Shown one piece after another: positions 6,066 to 6,537 of a DNA stretch of 6,537 bases. The stretch lies in assembly GCA_934168325.1 (NCBI GenBank), contig CAKPNG010000056.1:1-6537 (forward strand), written 5' to 3'. How positions within the stretch are numbered: the first letter of the stretch is position 1; every line of letters starts with the position of its first letter. The translations under genes were made by a program, and so were the position numbers. This DNA is from an uncultured Bacilli bacterium. GTDB taxonomy: Bacteria; Bacillota_I; Bacilli_A; RFN20; CAG-826. Below the pieces are notes generated by a model, which ran no database searches, had not been told where the DNA came from, and was given only the letters and a program-made list of their open reading frames with translations.

Positions 6066-6269
6066 GTGAGTAAGTATCAACCATTATGGAATCATATAAA
6101 AGAAAAACAAAAAGCAAATTATAAATTAACTTATGAAGAAATCAAATCTATTTTAGGATTAGAAATAGACCATTCATTTTTAACTTATAAAAAAGAACTA
6201 AAAGAATATGGGTATGAGGTTAGTAAAATATCAATGAAAGACAAGATAGTAACTTTTAATAAGATATGA
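6066..6269 (+). CDS. Small DUF7662-like protein of unknown function
   Basis: This encodes 67 residues beginning MSKYQPLWNHIKEK. GTG at 6066 is chosen because GAGGTG at 6054-6059 sits six bases upstream as a Shine-Dalgarno; the GTG at 6057 would lie inside that site. The layout KYxPLWxxI, LTYEEIKSILG (residues about 22-32), DHSFL-YKKEL, and a final V-KISMKDKIVTF strand matches a widespread family of small hypothetical proteins, which I believe is DUF7662; the family number is from memory. There is no signal peptide, membrane segment or cysteine. The frame is clean and codon use fits the backbone, unlike the broken genes before it, so it is probably functional. It ends with TGA, 67 bases before a terminator. 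Function is unknown; a nucleic-acid role is only a guess from its helix-rich, basic start. Confidence 0.75.
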   Translation: MSKYQPLWNHIKEKQKANYKLTYEEIKSILGLEIDHSFLTYKKELKEYGYEVSKISMKDKIVTFNKI

Positions 6270-6322
6270 TTAAAAATTGTAAGTTGATTGTTGATGTTAT
6301 TTTATGACAAGAACATAAACAA

Positions 6323-6385
6323 TATAATAGTATGTAGGAGATTACCTAAATGGGTAGTTTCTTTTTTTACTGTATGCACTTTTGA
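6323..6385 (+). promoter_or_regulatory. TATAAT box and leader-like short reading frame over a hairpin
   Basis: A perfect TATAAT stands at 6323-6328, although no -35 lies at 16-18 bases. AGGAG at 6336-6340 is nine bases before an ATG at 6350, which opens an 11-codon frame (MGSFFFYCMHF) ending in TGA at 6383. The hairpin and T run at 6337-6368 occupy the ribosome binding site and the first codons. The arrangement resembles a leader peptide/attenuator, but no intact gene follows inside the window. Confidence 0.35.
6337..6368 (+). terminator. Rho-independent terminator
   Basis: GGAGATTACC at 6337-6346 pairs over ten positions (four wobbles) with GGTAGTTTCT at 6353-6362, around a six-base loop, followed directly by six more T. 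This is the best terminator shape in the right part of the window and can end transcripts of the small gene at 6066-6269. Confidence 0.7.
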
Positions 6386-6537
6386 TGGATGTACGAAAAT
6401 TGTATTAAAATCGGTTATTCTTACACAGATAGAATAAATAGTTCTAATGCGAAAACAAGTATGCTCAATTTAAAAAGTAAAGTCCGTTGAAGGAAAAACC
6501 AAGCAAAATAAAGTTCTTTTTGTTTAAAATCATTATT
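6370..6537. other. Right edge, no recognised gene
   Basis: The frames are short on both strands. One + strand frame is open from 6386 to 6490 (WMYENCIKIGYSYTDRINSS and on), but I cannot match it to a family and it has no ribosome binding site. At 6421-6456 there is a diverged copy of the sequence at 5339-5377 (TTACACA, AGAAT, AAAACA). The region may be further decayed mobile DNA. Confidence 0.4.

Noticed and set aside
6386..6490. Open + strand stretch WMYENCIKIGYSYTDR... as a transposase tail
   Set aside because: A faint likeness to ISL3-type ends could not be supported by any diagnostic motif.
4646..6537. Attachment-site repeat of the tRNA 3' end marking an integrated element
   Set aside because: No second copy of the T-arm/acceptor sequence is found downstream, and no integrase is present in the window.

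Overview
This window comes from a very AT-rich, low-GC Gram-positive-type bacterium (Firmicutes/Bacilli or a Mollicutes-related gut lineage). Shine-Dalgarno sites are AAAGG/GAGGG-like, and leucine and arginine are mostly TTA and AGA. The second gene ends in TGA within an ATGA overlap with the third, and tryptophan is TGG, so the standard bacterial code (table 11) applies rather than the Mycoplasma code. I cannot name a genus from the sequence alone.

Positions 143-4649 are conserved chromosomal backbone, all on the + strand. A PlsC-type acyltransferase carries an unusual zinc-ribbon C-terminal extension. A YgjP/DUF45 zinc metallopeptidase-like protein and a SpoU/TrmH-family RNA methyltransferase follow, the last two overlapping by 4 bases. 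After a 136-base gap with a candidate promoter comes pyrG (CTP synthase), then a hairpin terminator, then tRNA-Ala with anticodon CGC. A candidate promoter for the tRNA lies in the 3' end of pyrG and overlaps the left arm of the terminator. CTP synthase supplies CTP for RNA and for CDP-lipid synthesis and the acyltransferase makes phospholipid precursors, but I see no evidence that the genes form one functional pathway.

From 4650 to 6537 the character changes completely: this is a graveyard of accessory genes just downstream of the tRNA. It holds the C-terminal part of an IS66-family transposase (internal deletion plus an in-frame stop), the winged-helix tail of an AlbA_2/Schlafen-like ATP-binding protein with four exact 12-bp repeats coding NVGV, and a frameshifted GyrI-like/effector-binding domain. 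One apparently intact 67-residue gene follows (DUF7662-like, unknown function). A near-duplicate hairpin (4666-4702 and 5361-5397) and a short TTACACA...AGAAT motif present three times are also there. Near the right edge, a TATAAT box, an AGGAG site and an 11-codon reading frame are superimposed on a strong terminator hairpin.

I do not see a complete new defence or mobile system. The points most worth following up are the zinc-ribbon acyltransferase, the promoter/terminator overlap before a tRNA-Ala(CGC), the repeat families in the decayed island, and the intact small gene with the leader-like element beyond it. No CRISPR array and no rRNA were seen.
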